Shown here: one piece after another, positions 35,180-43,926 of the stretch
How the letters are laid out: the number at the start of each line of letters is the position of its first letter
How positions within the stretch are numbered: position 1 is the first letter of the stretch
From: an uncultured bacterium
Lineage (GTDB): Bacteria; Myxococcota_A; Bradymonadia; UBA7976; VGTA01
NCBI GenBank assembly: GCA_943788935.1
Contig: CALSSE010000015.1
Location: 333,773-397,772, forward strand
Reading direction: 5' to 3'
DNA length: 64,000 nt
Notes under the pieces: generated by a model
What the model was told of the DNA's origin: nothing
Database searches by the model: none
The model's input: only the letters and a program-made list of their open reading frames with translations
Translations under genes and position numbers: made by a program

Positions 35180-36477
35180 AACGGCCTCTTAGTAGGTAGT
35201 GACACCTTCGATGAAGTCTGCTGACTCTGTAAGGGGCGTGGGGTGAGATGGTCTTTGAGGGAGTAGAGAGAGTCATTCTTTGTCATGGGGAGAATGACCT
35301 CCCTCTCCTGATGAGCAGTCATCTCTAGTAGAGAGAGGCCTTGGGGAAGGGAGAGAATGAACGCCTCGCTAGAGTCGAGCTTTATGGTATCAGTCGAGGC
35401 ATCCGCAGTGAAGCGAACGAGAGTCTCCATCAACTGATACATCTCTGTTGAGTCGGGGACGATCATTAGAGGAATGCTAGAAAGTCCGGTGACCTTCACA
35501 GAGTCGCCTCTTGACCAGAGCGTATAAAGGAGAGTCATAATGAGGTCAGCATACGCATCTTGTTCATCAACACTTGGCGCTTTAGAGGTAGAGTGGTAGT
35601 GGGGGTTAATCCACACTGAGCAGAGCTCCCTCGCTGAAGACTCTCCTCGGCGCACCATTAGCTCTCCACGGCGAGCTGATGATTTCCAGTGGATATGCTT
35701 AAGGGGTTCACCGACAAGATAAGGCTCAATAGAGACCCATCGCTCATCTGAGCCGAGGCGTAGAGCTTGGTCTGAGCTAGATCTTAGTTCAGTGTTTAGC
35801 GAGGATGATGATTGGCGTTGAGTACCTAGCTTCATCAGCGCTTCAGGGTGCAGAGTGGCGTCACGACGAGGGTAGATGATTAAGTGTAACTGTAGTTTTA
35901 GACCGATAGACTTCTCAAAGAAACCAAAAGGGAAGCGAGTATAAATACGGGCGCCTTCAAGCGTGTAATGACCCCGCCTTTGAAGAGTCAGCGTATACCT
36001 AAGGCTCTCTTCTTCGCTCCCTTTGAGTCTAAAGAGATACATCGACCGCCCGCGTTGATCTTCAATCACGGTGGAGCGCTGTTCATATCCTAGTCGGTAG
36101 ACCGGTGGGTCCTCTACCCCAATTCCCATTGATGGCCAGCTCTTCTTGAGATTTACAAGTTTCAGTTTGACCTTGAGCGGTATACCTGCCGAGCCGCGGA
36201 GCTCATGTCGACGTTTCACCCTAACTTTATGTAAATTAATGGAGGATAAGACACCGCTACTTAAAATCAGTGCTAACATCATCCCTAGGACGAGATAGAT
36301 CAGATTATTTCCAGAGTTCAAGGCGACAAAGCCAACACCTAAGGTCAGCGCACAGAAGCCGCTACCTCTTTGAGTCAACGTCAATTTAGGCCTGTTTTTA
36401 AAGGCCTGACGTATCAAGGACAGTGTTGAGCCTTGAGGTCTTGTTTGAGCTGAACTCTGCTCTTCACTAATCTCCAC
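35176..36477 (-). CDS. DUF58 domain protein
   Basis: 433 residues with a GTG start; AAGGG lies about nine bases upstream. Two membrane helices are near residues 40-85 (FCALTLGVGFVALNSG; LIYLVLGMMLALILSSGVL). A beta-rich region and the conserved DUF58 segment follow (Y-L-V-G-E-P-L-K-H-I-H-W-K-S-S-A-R-R-G-E-L). DUF58 domains are VWA-like, often with MoxR ATPases in metal or protein maturation; no MoxR gene is in this window. Coupled by ATGA to TgpA. Confidence 0.9.
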   Translation of the reverse strand: MEISEEQSSAQTRPQGSTLSLIRQAFKNRPKLTLTQRGSGFCALTLGVGFVALNSGNNLIYLVLGMMLALILSSGVLSSINLHKVRVKRRHELRGSAGIPLKVKLKLVNLKKSWPSMGIGVEDPPVYRLGYEQRSTVIEDQRGRSMYLFRLKGSEEESLRYTLTLQRRGHYTLEGARIYTRFPFGFFEKSIGLKLQLHLIIYPRRDATLHPEALMKLGTQRQSSSSLNTELRSSSDQALRLGSDERWVSIEPYLVGEPLKHIHWKSSARRGELMVRRGESSARELCSVWINPHYHSTSKAPSVDEQDAYADLIMTLLYTLWSRGDSVKVTGLSSIPLMIVPDSTEMYQLMETLVRFTADASTDTIKLDSSEAFILSLPQGLSLLEMTAHQEREVILPMTKNDSLYSLKDHLTPRPLQSQQTSSKVSLPTKRPL

Positions 36478-36585
36478 TTATGCTACCCTTTCGCCCTTGA
36501 TTGAACAAACAGAGTAGATAATGGAGAGGGCAAATGTAAACAGCATCGGTCTTTTAAGTTGAGACCGTCCGCTCATAAACTCTCT

Positions 36586-36616
36586 CTGCTCTCTCGCTAT
36601 GATGAGCGGAGAGCAG
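36586..36616 (-). terminator. hairpin after rpsN
   Basis: CTGCTCTC-CGCT-CATCAT-AGCG-A-GAGAGCAG on the minus strand forms a 12-pair stem with one bulge just past the rpsN stop. Only TTT follows shortly after, so intrinsic termination is likely but weak. Confidence 0.45.
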
Positions 36617-36627
36617 CTAAGAGACTA

Positions 36628-36933
36628 TTACCAACTCGCCTTAGTCACACCGGGGAGATTCCCCTTGAGCGCTTCTTCACGGAGCGCGATGCGAGAGAGG
36701 CCAAACTTACGGTAATAGCCGCGAGGTCGACCGGTCATTACGCAACGATTCTTGATACGAGTCTTTGCTGAGTCCCGTGGGAGCTTACGGAGCTGAGCTT
36801 GGGCCTCAAACTTCTCTTTAAGAGGAGTATCGGGGTCACGGATGACCTCGAGGAGAGGTGCTCGTCGGTCAGCATATTTCGCGACGGTCTCGATACGACG
36901 GTTATTTTTATTAATCATGCTCTTCTTCGCCAT
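36628..36933 (-). CDS. rpsN: 30S ribosomal protein S14, zinc-independent type
   Basis: 101 residues, the length of the long S14 form. It lacks the C-x2-C pairs of zinc-binding S14 and has the conserved R-C-V-M-T-G-R-P-R-G-Y-Y-R-K-F-G-L-S-R tail. It binds 16S rRNA in the 30S head. TAGGAG lies upstream of the ATG. It stands alone rather than in the main ribosomal protein operon, which is common for the cysteine-free paralogue made under zinc shortage, but no Zur-type palindrome is seen in the divergent promoter region. It could equally be the only S14. Confidence 0.95.
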   Translation of the reverse strand: MAKKSMINKNNRRIETVAKYADRRAPLLEVIRDPDTPLKEKFEAQAQLRKLPRDSAKTRIKNRCVMTGRPRGYYRKFGLSRIALREEALKGNLPGVTKASW

Positions 36934-36997
36934 GATCTAGATCTCCTAAGTTGTTAAGATGTAATTCCAAGATAGGTGTGCGGAGCGAGAGGCTGAC

Positions 36998-37025
36998 TTG
37001 ACAGGCTCAAGTGAGGGCATAGACT
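36998..37025 (+). promoter_or_regulatory. sigma-70 promoter of the PBP-tatBC operon
   Basis: TTGACA (36998-37003), a 16-base spacer and TAGACT (37020-37025). The start would be about 37032, some 50 bases before the PBP ATG, which has GGGAGG five bases upstream. Confidence 0.6.
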
Positions 37026-37085
37026 AACTAAAGTGGCCTATAAACACTTACCCAATCATATTGAGCGACGCACAGGGAGGCTTAT

Positions 37086-37940
37086 ATGCCCGATCTTGAT
37101 ATAGATCGCAAGCCTAAAAGCACTAAATACTCATTAAACTTAATGATCAATGTCTGGGTCTTTATGATCTTCATCATCTGCTCTGTAACTAGCGGCCTTC
37201 TACTCCTCTCGACTCTGCCAAGTTTATCTCAACTTCAAGGCTCTCCGCCAACGTGGAGAATGGGTGTACATTTCCAGGATCGACAGGGGCGTAATTTCGC
37301 TCAATGGGGAGGGAACCGACAGACAAAACGACCTCTCAGTCACTTTCCTGATCATCTTATCCTAGCGCTTTTAGCCAGTGAGGACCAGCGCTTCTACACT
37401 CACATGGGGGTTGATCCTCTAGGTATAATGAGAGCGGTTTGGTTGAAAATATCACGAGGGGGTAGATCGCAAGGAGGATCAACGCTCACTCAGCAGCTCG
37501 CAAAGGCTTGGGTGGGTAAGGAGAGGTCTCTTTATCGCAAGCTAAGAGAGGCGGTTTTAGCGTTTAAAATGGAATATTATTTCTCCAAGGGTGAGTTATT
37601 AGAGCGTTACATGAATCAAGTGTATCTCGGAGAGGGAGCTTATGGATTTGAGGAGGCGAGTTGGACATATTTCGCTCACTCTGCGAGCTCTATGAGTTTA
37701 GCTGAATCTTCGTTATTGGCGGCTTTACCTCCTCAGCCGAGCGCCTTGAACCCATTTAAAACACCGCATCGCTCTCGATGGCGTCGCGACCATGTTATCC
37801 AAGAATTGAGGGCTCTGGACTGGATAGAAGGACATGAAGCAGAGCGAGCCTACCGAGAGCCTCTACCGAGCCCTAGAGCTCAACCGAGTATTAATGATTG
37901 GGCACCGAGCTACTTAATCGAGGTGAAGCGTCAACTGTAA
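37086..37940 (+). CDS. class A penicillin-binding protein, glycosyltransferase part (frameshifted gene)
   Basis: 284 residues: a membrane anchor near 22-45 and a complete GT51 peptidoglycan glycosyltransferase domain with E-D-Q-R-F-Y-x-H-x-G-V-D (catalytic Glu), Q-G-G-S-T-L-T-Q-Q-L-A-K, F-K-M-E-Y-Y-F-S-K-G-E-L-L-E-R-Y-M-N-Q-V-Y-L-G and A-A-L-P-P-Q-P-S. It polymerises lipid II glycan chains. The frame stops at TAA (37938-37940) right after A-P-S-Y-L-I-E-V-K-R-Q-L, which in class A PBPs leads into the linker. The linker continues in the +1 frame (K-E-L-G-L-W-E-S ...). So this is one half of a single PBP1-like gene broken by a one-base shift. Confidence 0.88.
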   Translation: MPDLDIDRKPKSTKYSLNLMINVWVFMIFIICSVTSGLLLLSTLPSLSQLQGSPPTWRMGVHFQDRQGRNFAQWGGNRQTKRPLSHFPDHLILALLASEDQRFYTHMGVDPLGIMRAVWLKISRGGRSQGGSTLTQQLAKAWVGKERSLYRKLREAVLAFKMEYYFSKGELLERYMNQVYLGEGAYGFEEASWTYFAHSASSMSLAESSLLAALPPQPSALNPFKTPHRSRWRRDHVIQELRALDWIEGHEAERAYREPLPSPRAQPSINDWAPSYLIEVKRQL

Positions 37941-38016
37941 GGAGCTAGGCCTCTGGGAGAGCGCTCATGGACAAACGATTAGACTCGCGATCGACCTCCC
38001 CGTTCATCACCAAGCC

Positions 38017-39180
38017 TTGAAGTCGATGTCACAGGGACTCGCGATAATAGATCATCGACAGTCGACAGGAGAGGCAAAGCAGAGAGACAAGAAGAGAGAC
38101 AAGAAGAGAGACACAACACAGGAGTGGAGCCGCTTGAAAAATAAAAGTTTACAAGGAGCGATGGTTACTCTTGACCTTCATGATCACCTCAACCAGCTGC
38201 CTATTCTCTCTGCTCTAGGTGGAGCTCAGCCTAGTCAGTCATATTATCACCGAGGTGCTAGAGCCTGTCTCCCCATTGCATCGACGATAAAACCACTAAT
38301 TTATAGCTATGCGATTCATCGAGGAAGTCGCTGGTCTGATCTACTCTCCGATGCTCCAGTCTCTCATTTTAGTGAAGAGAGAGAGCAGCTATGGCGCCCT
38401 AAAAGGCATCGACGAACAAGGGGACGAGGGGTACGCATGGTCGATGCCCTTGCTTACTCTCTCAACGCCCCGATCCTACACCTTACCCGACGTTTGGGAA
38501 TTAACTCAACGAGGGAGTGGCTCAGTGAGTTTGGGCTCTCAGATCAGCCTCATGACCTCACTCTCGCTTTGGGCAGTGCATGTGCTACCCCTGTAACACT
38601 CTCCCTTGCCTATGCCCAAGTTGCCCAAGAGCGGAGGAGAACTGTCCAAGAGAAGTGGTTTAATATCCCTCGTACGTTGTCAGAGAGGCTTTATCGTGAG
38701 GGACTCTCTCCTCTCGACCTGTGGTTGACACCCTCCGCGATGAGGGAAGCTATGGTGACCGCTCTAAAGGTGCATAGGGAAGATGTTCTCGCAGAGGGTC
38801 GTAGGCGATTGAAGAGTACGCTTAAGAGCACTAGTGAAGCGCTCTCAGCCGTTGTGAAGAGGGGCACCGCTAAAGCAGCGCATCGTCTTAAGTTTGAGGT
38901 GAGGGGTAAGACAGGCACCCATGAGCGAAGCGATACTTGGTTCGTTGGATATAGGCCGCAGCGCTTGACGACAGTGTGGGTAGGCAGCGACCCACGCTCC
39001 ACTCTCCTCGGTCATCAGGAGAGCGGCGCCAAGAGCGCTCTCCCTATTTGGCTTGACTTTATGCGTGAGAGTGACCAAGGCTTGCAAGCAAAGTTTGTAT
39101 CAACATCACCCCTTCCTCATCAACAACCGAGCGCTCGTCAGTCAGTACCTGATGAGAGTGATCTGGAGGCTACTTTCTAA
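38017..39180 (+). CDS. class A penicillin-binding protein, transpeptidase part (frameshifted gene)
   Basis: The open frame holding the transpeptidase domain. Homologous sequence in this frame extends left to about 37939 (T-I-R-L-A-I-D-L-P-V-H-H-Q-A-L matches the linker of PBP1 proteins), so the codon at 38017 is not a real start. There is no ribosome site at 38017 or at the ATG 38026. Active-site motifs are intact: S-T-I-K (SxxK), S-L-N (SxN) and K-T-G-T (KTG). It cross-links peptides in peptidoglycan. With the GT51 part it makes a normal PBP of about 700 residues. The stop shares one base with the tatB ATG (TAATG), so translation through the shift would matter for tatBC. Confidence 0.85.
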   Translation: MKSMSQGLAIIDHRQSTGEAKQRDKKRDKKRDTTQEWSRLKNKSLQGAMVTLDLHDHLNQLPILSALGGAQPSQSYYHRGARACLPIASTIKPLIYSYAIHRGSRWSDLLSDAPVSHFSEEREQLWRPKRHRRTRGRGVRMVDALAYSLNAPILHLTRRLGINSTREWLSEFGLSDQPHDLTLALGSACATPVTLSLAYAQVAQERRRTVQEKWFNIPRTLSERLYREGLSPLDLWLTPSAMREAMVTALKVHREDVLAEGRRRLKSTLKSTSEALSAVVKRGTAKAAHRLKFEVRGKTGTHERSDTWFVGYRPQRLTTVWVGSDPRSTLLGHQESGAKSALPIWLDFMRESDQGLQAKFVSTSPLPHQQPSARQSVPDESDLEATF

Positions 39181-39806
39181 TGCTCCCTTTTGGAATCGGT
39201 TTTAGTGAAATTGTCATTATACTCCTTGTGCTGATCATCTTTGTCGGCCCCGATGGTATCCCTCAAGCTGTTCGAGCGATCGCTAAGGTTATCCGTACCG
39301 TTCGCTCGATGGTCGATGAGGTCAGATACTCAGAAGAGTTTAATGAGGTGAAACGAGAAATTCTCCAGCCCCTCGATGAGGCTCGTCGCTTCAATCCCAA
39401 GAGGCGAGCAGAGGCTTGGGTTAAGCGAGAGCTAGAGGATCCTGTACGGAACTTCACCCAAGATCATGTCGAGGACTTCAAAACTGCACTTGATGAGGAT
39501 CAGAGCGAAGGTGTACATGCTGTAGAGTCAGGAGAGTCGTTGGAGAGCTCCACAGAGAGAGAGCAACGCGTTCACTCTGAGAGCTCTCAAGGTCACCAGG
39601 ATATGGTAGAAGAGTCCCTAGAGCATACGCCTCAAGAGTGGATTAGTCATGGAGATGAAGACGATCATGAATGCGATGAGGATGAACATGATCTTGGACC
39701 TATCGCCACTACTGACCCGTTGGATCGAGGGGTCTTCAGAGAAGATGAATCAGAGAGCGTTGAGGCATTATCTTCAACTCCAGAGGCGGAGCAGGGTGAG
39801 TCATGA
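39180..39806 (+). CDS. tatB: Sec-independent translocase subunit TatB
   Basis: 208 residues: one N-terminal membrane helix (FSEIVIILLVLIIFVGPDGIPQ), an amphipathic helix (A-V-R-A-I-A-K-V-I-R-T-V-R-S-M) and a long acidic, His/Asp/Glu-rich tail from about residue 90. It recognises twin-arginine signals with TatC. The Gly-Pro after the first helix fits TatB/TatA, and co-location with tatC and length support TatB. The start overlaps the PBP stop (TAATG) and the stop overlaps tatC by four bases. TatA is not in this window. Confidence 0.88.
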   Translation: MLPFGIGFSEIVIILLVLIIFVGPDGIPQAVRAIAKVIRTVRSMVDEVRYSEEFNEVKREILQPLDEARRFNPKRRAEAWVKRELEDPVRNFTQDHVEDFKTALDEDQSEGVHAVESGESLESSTEREQRVHSESSQGHQDMVEESLEHTPQEWISHGDEDDHECDEDEHDLGPIATTDPLDRGVFREDESESVEALSSTPEAEQGES

Positions 39807-40624
39807 CAGATAGAGAGTCGCAATCAGAGCCGGTGGATCCTATAGAGCAACAGCGGCTAGATGAACTCGAACAAGGGCGAATGAGCTGGCGGGAACACGT
39901 TGAAGATCTCCGCCACTCTCTGATGGTGTCTTCCGGGAGCTTTTTAGTGATCTTCTTAGTCAGCTTATTCTTCTTTGATGAGCTATATAAAGTGATGACT
40001 CAGCCGCTCTACGATACGCTGAATCGACTGGACTTAGAGAAGGCGATCAAGTTTAGGACCGTTCAGGGGGCGTTTTTCTTCCATATAAAGATCGCCTTCC
40101 TCTCGGCGTTAACTTTTGGAATGCCGATCTTTACCTATCAACTGTGGCGATTTATCGCTCCGGGGCTCTATCGCTCTGAGCGGTTTTTGGGGATCAGTTT
40201 GGTGGGGGCTACTACCCTTTGTTTCGCCTCCGGAGTGCTCTTCGGCTATTATATGATCATGCCTTTCTCTTTTGACTATTTGCTCAGCTACGCCATGACG
40301 ATGAGCGATGGGAGTCAACTCTTACCCGACATCACCCTAGAAGACTATGTGAGCACATTTACCAAAATGGTGCTCGCTGCAGGGATCTCTTTTGAGACTC
40401 CTGTCTTTATTGGCTTCTTAGCTTTTATCAACGTAGTGAACCATCATCAGCTGATCGCTGGTTGGAGGTGGGCGACCGTATTTTCCTTTGTGATCGCGGC
40501 GATCTTGACGCCTCCCGATTATATCACGCAGAGTTTATTAGCCCTGCCTTTGATGTTTTTCTATGGCTTAAGTATTGGAATCGCTTGGTATATTACCCAG
40601 CGTAGAGCCTCTAAGCAGTCTTAA
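39803..40624 (+). CDS. tatC: Sec-independent translocase subunit TatC
   Basis: 273 residues with six membrane helices. Conserved TatC features: M-S-W-R-E-H-V-E-D-L-R-H-S-L near the N-terminus, P-L-Y-D-T-L, F-H-I-K, F-E-T-P-V-F and P-P-D-Y-I-T-Q-S-L-L-A-L-P-L. It forms the receptor core for folded proteins with twin-arginine signals, such as the DUF1501 protein at 4.7-6.1 kb. Translationally coupled to tatB (ATGA). Confidence 0.96.
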   Translation: MTDRESQSEPVDPIEQQRLDELEQGRMSWREHVEDLRHSLMVSSGSFLVIFLVSLFFFDELYKVMTQPLYDTLNRLDLEKAIKFRTVQGAFFFHIKIAFLSALTFGMPIFTYQLWRFIAPGLYRSERFLGISLVGATTLCFASGVLFGYYMIMPFSFDYLLSYAMTMSDGSQLLPDITLEDYVSTFTKMVLAAGISFETPVFIGFLAFINVVNHHQLIAGWRWATVFSFVIAAILTPPDYITQSLLALPLMFFYGLSIGIAWYITQRRASKQS

Positions 40625-40764
40625 AAATAAGACCAATGATTGTAATCCACTCTTGACGCAACCGACAAAGACCTTCAAGACTCTTCAAAGAGTATAGGCT
40701 TTAGCATGAGAAGGCCGAGTATTATTTGTATCAGTGGGTGAGAGCCCTAGAACACGGAGACCTT

Positions 40765-41091
40765 ATGTCTACATTTATTACCGATGAGTGTATCAATTGT
40801 GGTGCTTGCGAGCCAGAGTGTCCAAACAATGCGATCTCTGAGGGAGATGACATCTATGTCATTGACCCTAATCTCTGCACTGAATGTGTGGGCTTCCATG
40901 GTGACGAAGCGTGCCAATCTGTATGTCCTGTTGAGTGCTGTATTCCTGATGCAGACAACCGTGAGGAAGAGAACTCATTGCTGGATAAAGCAGTTAACCT
41001 TCACCCTAGTCAAAGTTTTCCTGAGCTTGGAAGTTTGGACGAGACAAACTCTCGATTCCGTAATCCAAATTGGATTAATACTGGACGTTAA
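40765..41091 (+). CDS. 4Fe-4S dicluster ferredoxin (YfhL type)
   Basis: 108 residues from the ATG at 40765, with GGAG five bases upstream. Cluster one is C-I-N-C-G-A-C-E-P-E-C-P; cluster two is C-T-E-C-V-G-F-H-G-D-E-A-C-Q-S-V-C-P, with the eight-residue insert typical of YfhL/low-potential ferredoxins. A further C-C follows at V-E-C-C. It is a soluble electron carrier. It is convergent with ispA; a hairpin separates them. Confidence 0.92.
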   Translation: MSTFITDECINCGACEPECPNNAISEGDDIYVIDPNLCTECVGFHGDEACQSVCPVECCIPDADNREEENSLLDKAVNLHPSQSFPELGSLDETNSRFRNPNWINTGR

Positions 41092-41099
41092 GATCAGCC

Positions 41100-41116
41100 G
41101 CTCCTCTACTAGGAGC
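41100..41116. terminator. hairpin between convergent ferredoxin and ispA genes
   Basis: GCTCCT-CTACT-AGGAGC, with no long T run on either side. Possibly a weak bidirectional terminator. Confidence 0.4.
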
Positions 41117-41119
41117 TCC

Positions 41120-41956
41120 TTACATGTCACGATGACAAATATAGTCTACAAAATGTAAGAGAGCGTTCTTGGAGCTTGCGCCTTCTAGACTTCGACGAGC
41201 TATATTTGCCCACCGATCTCGTTCGCTGATGACTTCGCTGTGACTCATATGGTGCAAGAAGCTGTTGGCGTCTCGTTCAGCGTCTTGTTCAGCGTCTAAA
41301 AGATCATCTGTGATCTGAAAGAGCATCCCGAGTGCGTCCCCAAATCGCTCAAGTTTTGCCATCCATTCAGGAGTGACGTCAGCGATCACACCTCCACCCA
41401 CAACCGCTGCCGAAATTAGCGCTCCGGTCTTTTTTCGCTGCATAGCGATGAGACCGTCGAGTCCCTCTACTCCTTTGATATCATCGACTTGACCGCCGAC
41501 CATTCCTCGGCCTCCCGAAGACTCGGCGAGGAGACGGCACCAATGTTGAGCATACCTTGGGTCGGGAGCGCTGTGGCTCATGACAGCGAAGGCCTCGGTG
41601 AGTAGTGCGTCTCCGGCGAGAATCGCTGTAGCTTCATCAAACTGACGATGAACCGTCGGTCTCCCTCGTCTCACATCATCATCATCCATTGACGGGAGGT
41701 CGTCATGGATTAAGCTATAGGTGTGAATCATCTCTACAGCTGCGGCCCAAGGCAAGGCATCATCGAACTGTCCACCCATGGCCTCAGCGCTCAATAGAGC
41801 GAGACAGGGTCTCACTCGCTTACCTCCTCCAAAGAGCGCATAACGAGAGGCTTCCGCTAAACGGGGAGGCCAATCACCCCATAAAGTAATGTGGGTGAGA
41901 TATGGCTCAAAGAGGTCGAGCGCTCGGTTTACTTCTGCCTTAAGAGCGGGGTGCAT
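41120..41956 (-). CDS. ispA: farnesyl/geranylgeranyl diphosphate synthase
   Basis: A polyprenyl synthetase making short isoprenoid diphosphates. 278 residues from the ATG at 41956, chosen because AAGGAGG lies eight bases before it; a GTG at 41965 overlaps the site. First Asp-rich motif D-D-L-P-S-M-D-D-D-D with R-R-G-R-P, second motif F-Q-I-T-D-D-L-L-D, and G-G-K-R-V-R-P near the N-terminus. The two-residue insert in the first motif is typical of bacterial IspA. It overlaps the xseB end by about 17 bases, the common xseA-xseB-ispA order. Confidence 0.93.
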   Translation of the reverse strand: MHPALKAEVNRALDLFEPYLTHITLWGDWPPRLAEASRYALFGGGKRVRPCLALLSAEAMGGQFDDALPWAAAVEMIHTYSLIHDDLPSMDDDDVRRGRPTVHRQFDEATAILAGDALLTEAFAVMSHSAPDPRYAQHWCRLLAESSGGRGMVGGQVDDIKGVEGLDGLIAMQRKKTGALISAAVVGGGVIADVTPEWMAKLERFGDALGMLFQITDDLLDAEQDAERDANSFLHHMSHSEVISERDRWANIARRSLEGASSKNALLHFVDYICHRDM

Positions 41957-42257
41957 CTCCTCCACCTCCTTCTGATTGATTCAAGATCTCACGGAGTTGA
42001 TTTACTCTACTCTCTGCGTCTCCAATCAGATGACGGCCACGTTGAGCGAGTCGCACACCACGCTCATAAAGATTCATCGCTTCGTCAAGATCTATTTGAG
42101 GTTGAGTGAGTCGCTGAACGATTTGTTCTAGCTCCGAGATGGCTTGCTCGAACCGTGGTTCATGACCTAAAGCGTTCGGAGGCGCCTGACCCTCTGCGTT
42201 AGTGGAGGAGCGCTCTGAGCTCTGATGATTCTGTTTGTCTGGTGCTTGATCATTCAT
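41940..42257 (-). CDS. xseB: exodeoxyribonuclease VII small subunit
   Basis: 105 residues. The conserved core is F-E-Q-A-I-S-E-L-E-Q-I-V-Q-R-L, then D-L-D-E-A-M-N-L-Y-E-R-G-V-R-L, then C-terminal helix residues. Extra low-complexity residues precede the core (about 30). It partners XseA to degrade single-stranded DNA. AAGAGGTG lies before the ATG. It sits between xseA (60 bases) and ispA (overlap). Confidence 0.92.
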   Translation of the reverse strand: MNDQAPDKQNHQSSERSSTNAEGQAPPNALGHEPRFEQAISELEQIVQRLTQPQIDLDEAMNLYERGVRLAQRGRHLIGDAESRVNQLREILNQSEGGGGDAPRS

Positions 42258-42317
42258 GTCTTTTCACCTCTTAAGTGATGGAAAGCTAAAGTTTTGGAAG
42301 AAGAGAAGAGCTCTTTA

Positions 42318-43766
42318 TTAGTGCTCATCAGCGGGGTGTGTTGACTCGGCAGTGGGATCATGTGGGACCACAGAAGAGACGGTGGCTTCTAACGCTCCTT
42401 GGCGTAGAGAGATATGGAGTTTATCCCCGATATTGACCGCTTGAGCGCTCTGTAAGACCTCTCCATCTGCTCGCTTAACTAAGCTGTAACCACGACCGAG
42501 AGTCTGTAGAGGAGAGAGGACTTCTAGCTGGGCTATGAGGGTATGGAAGCGATGTCGTTGTCGATCAAGTACGCTCTCCATGGTATCGTTGAGCCCCTTG
42601 ACGCTATGGTCCAAGCGCTGAGATGGCACTTGTGGGGGGTGATGTCGAGATAAGTCCTCGAGGAGCTGAGCGAGATGATGTTTCGCTTGCTCCACTCTCA
42701 TCTGTGGAGACGCTCGATGGAGCCGATGATCTAGCGCCTCTAATCTGTGGAGTGCGCTCTGAAGTCGCCGATCGGTCGCTCGCTCTAGACTATGGAAAAG
42801 TTCATCAAGGCGATGTCGACGAGTCTCCATTGAGCCGAGCGGTCGTAGCGCTTGAGCAAGCGAGTGAAGACGATTAAAACGCTGCATCCCGATTTGACTG
42901 ATCGCTGAGTTTAAGTGGCGAGAGAGAGAGGACAATCGTCGATGTAATTCAGCGACATGAGGAAAAATCGACTCGGCGACTTTAGTCGGTGTATGTCCGC
43001 GTACGTCGGCGACCAGCTCAGCGATCAGGGTGTTGTCTTCATGACCGATTCCAACCACAGTCGGTTTGGGAGAGCGGGCGAGAAAGAGGCAGAGCTCACG
43101 GTGATTGAAGTCCCATAACTGCTCCATGGACCCCCCACCGCGGGTGAGGGCGATCACCTCAACTCTGGAGTCTTGGTACATCTGTCTTAAGGCACTAGTG
43201 ACGGTTGGGAGGCATTCCGCTCCTTGAACCATGACATCAGCTATATAGATGGGAATACCTGGGGCTCGCTCATTGACTGATTTCATAAAGTCATGATAAG
43301 CGGAGCTGCCAACGCTAGTGATCAGTCCCACACCACGGGGGATGACTGGGAGGGGTCGAGTGCGATCAAAGAGTCCTTGAGCTTGGAACTCTCTGCAGGT
43401 TTGTTCAAACTCTGCTTGCATCAACCCCGCTCCGGTAGGGACGATGTGCTTGATGTAAAATGTAGTTTGACCTGACCTCGGCCGAGTGCCTAGCCCACCG
43501 CTGACGATGACCTCATCCCCCATCTTTGGGATATAGGACATTGATCGAGCATCATTTGCCCAAATCATGGCGTCAATGCTCGCGTCTTCTCCTTTGAGAG
43601 TGAGGTAACAGTGTCCGCTCTTGGTCGACTTGAATGATCCGACTTCAGCCTGAAGTCGAAGACGACTAAAATGATGTTGGACACAGTCTCGAAGCTGAGC
43701 AGTGAGCTCAAGAACCGTCATCGGTGGAGGCTGGTTGGTATGGGGGTGTGACCCGTTAGATCTCAT
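42318..43766 (-). CDS. xseA: exodeoxyribonuclease VII large subunit
   Basis: 482 residues: N-terminal OB-fold (V-G-S-F-K-S-T-K-S-G-H-C-Y-L-T-L-K), nuclease domain with G-V-G-L-I-T-S-x-G-S-S-A-Y-x-D-F, A-L-T-R-G-G-G-S-M-E-Q-L-W-D-F-N and V-V-G-I-G-H-E-D-N-T-L-I, then a long coiled-coil region of His/Arg-rich helices, and L-G-R-G-Y-S-L-V. It is the catalytic subunit. GAGGAG lies four bases before the ATG. First gene of the xseA-xseB-ispA unit. Confidence 0.94.
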   Translation of the reverse strand: MRSNGSHPHTNQPPPMTVLELTAQLRDCVQHHFSRLRLQAEVGSFKSTKSGHCYLTLKGEDASIDAMIWANDARSMSYIPKMGDEVIVSGGLGTRPRSGQTTFYIKHIVPTGAGLMQAEFEQTCREFQAQGLFDRTRPLPVIPRGVGLITSVGSSAYHDFMKSVNERAPGIPIYIADVMVQGAECLPTVTSALRQMYQDSRVEVIALTRGGGSMEQLWDFNHRELCLFLARSPKPTVVGIGHEDNTLIAELVADVRGHTPTKVAESIFPHVAELHRRLSSLSRHLNSAISQIGMQRFNRLHSLAQALRPLGSMETRRHRLDELFHSLERATDRRLQSALHRLEALDHRLHRASPQMRVEQAKHHLAQLLEDLSRHHPPQVPSQRLDHSVKGLNDTMESVLDRQRHRFHTLIAQLEVLSPLQTLGRGYSLVKRADGEVLQSAQAVNIGDKLHISLRQGALEATVSSVVPHDPTAESTHPADEH

Positions 43767-43884
43767 GACGCTCCTCTTTAATGATAGACTCTACTGCTCA
43801 TACTCTCTGATGCTCTCTATTCAAAGGTTATGATCTCTTTACTCAGTATTGAGATCATAGCGTCGCTGAGCGATTAAGAGTGAT

Positions 43885-43926
43885 AAAAAGAGCTCAAGTA
43901 TTATTATACTCATATACTTGATGCTC
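43885..43926 (-). terminator. rho-independent terminator after the thiolase gene
   Basis: On the minus strand GAGC-A-TCAAGTAT, a loop, ATACTTGA-GCTC, then TTTTT. The stem is 12 pairs with one bulge. It lies 130 bases past the thiolase stop. Confidence 0.75.

Noticed and set aside
36934..37085. Zur box for rpsN
   Set aside because: No palindrome matching the one at 54593-54609 or a standard Zur box was found between rpsN and the PBP gene.
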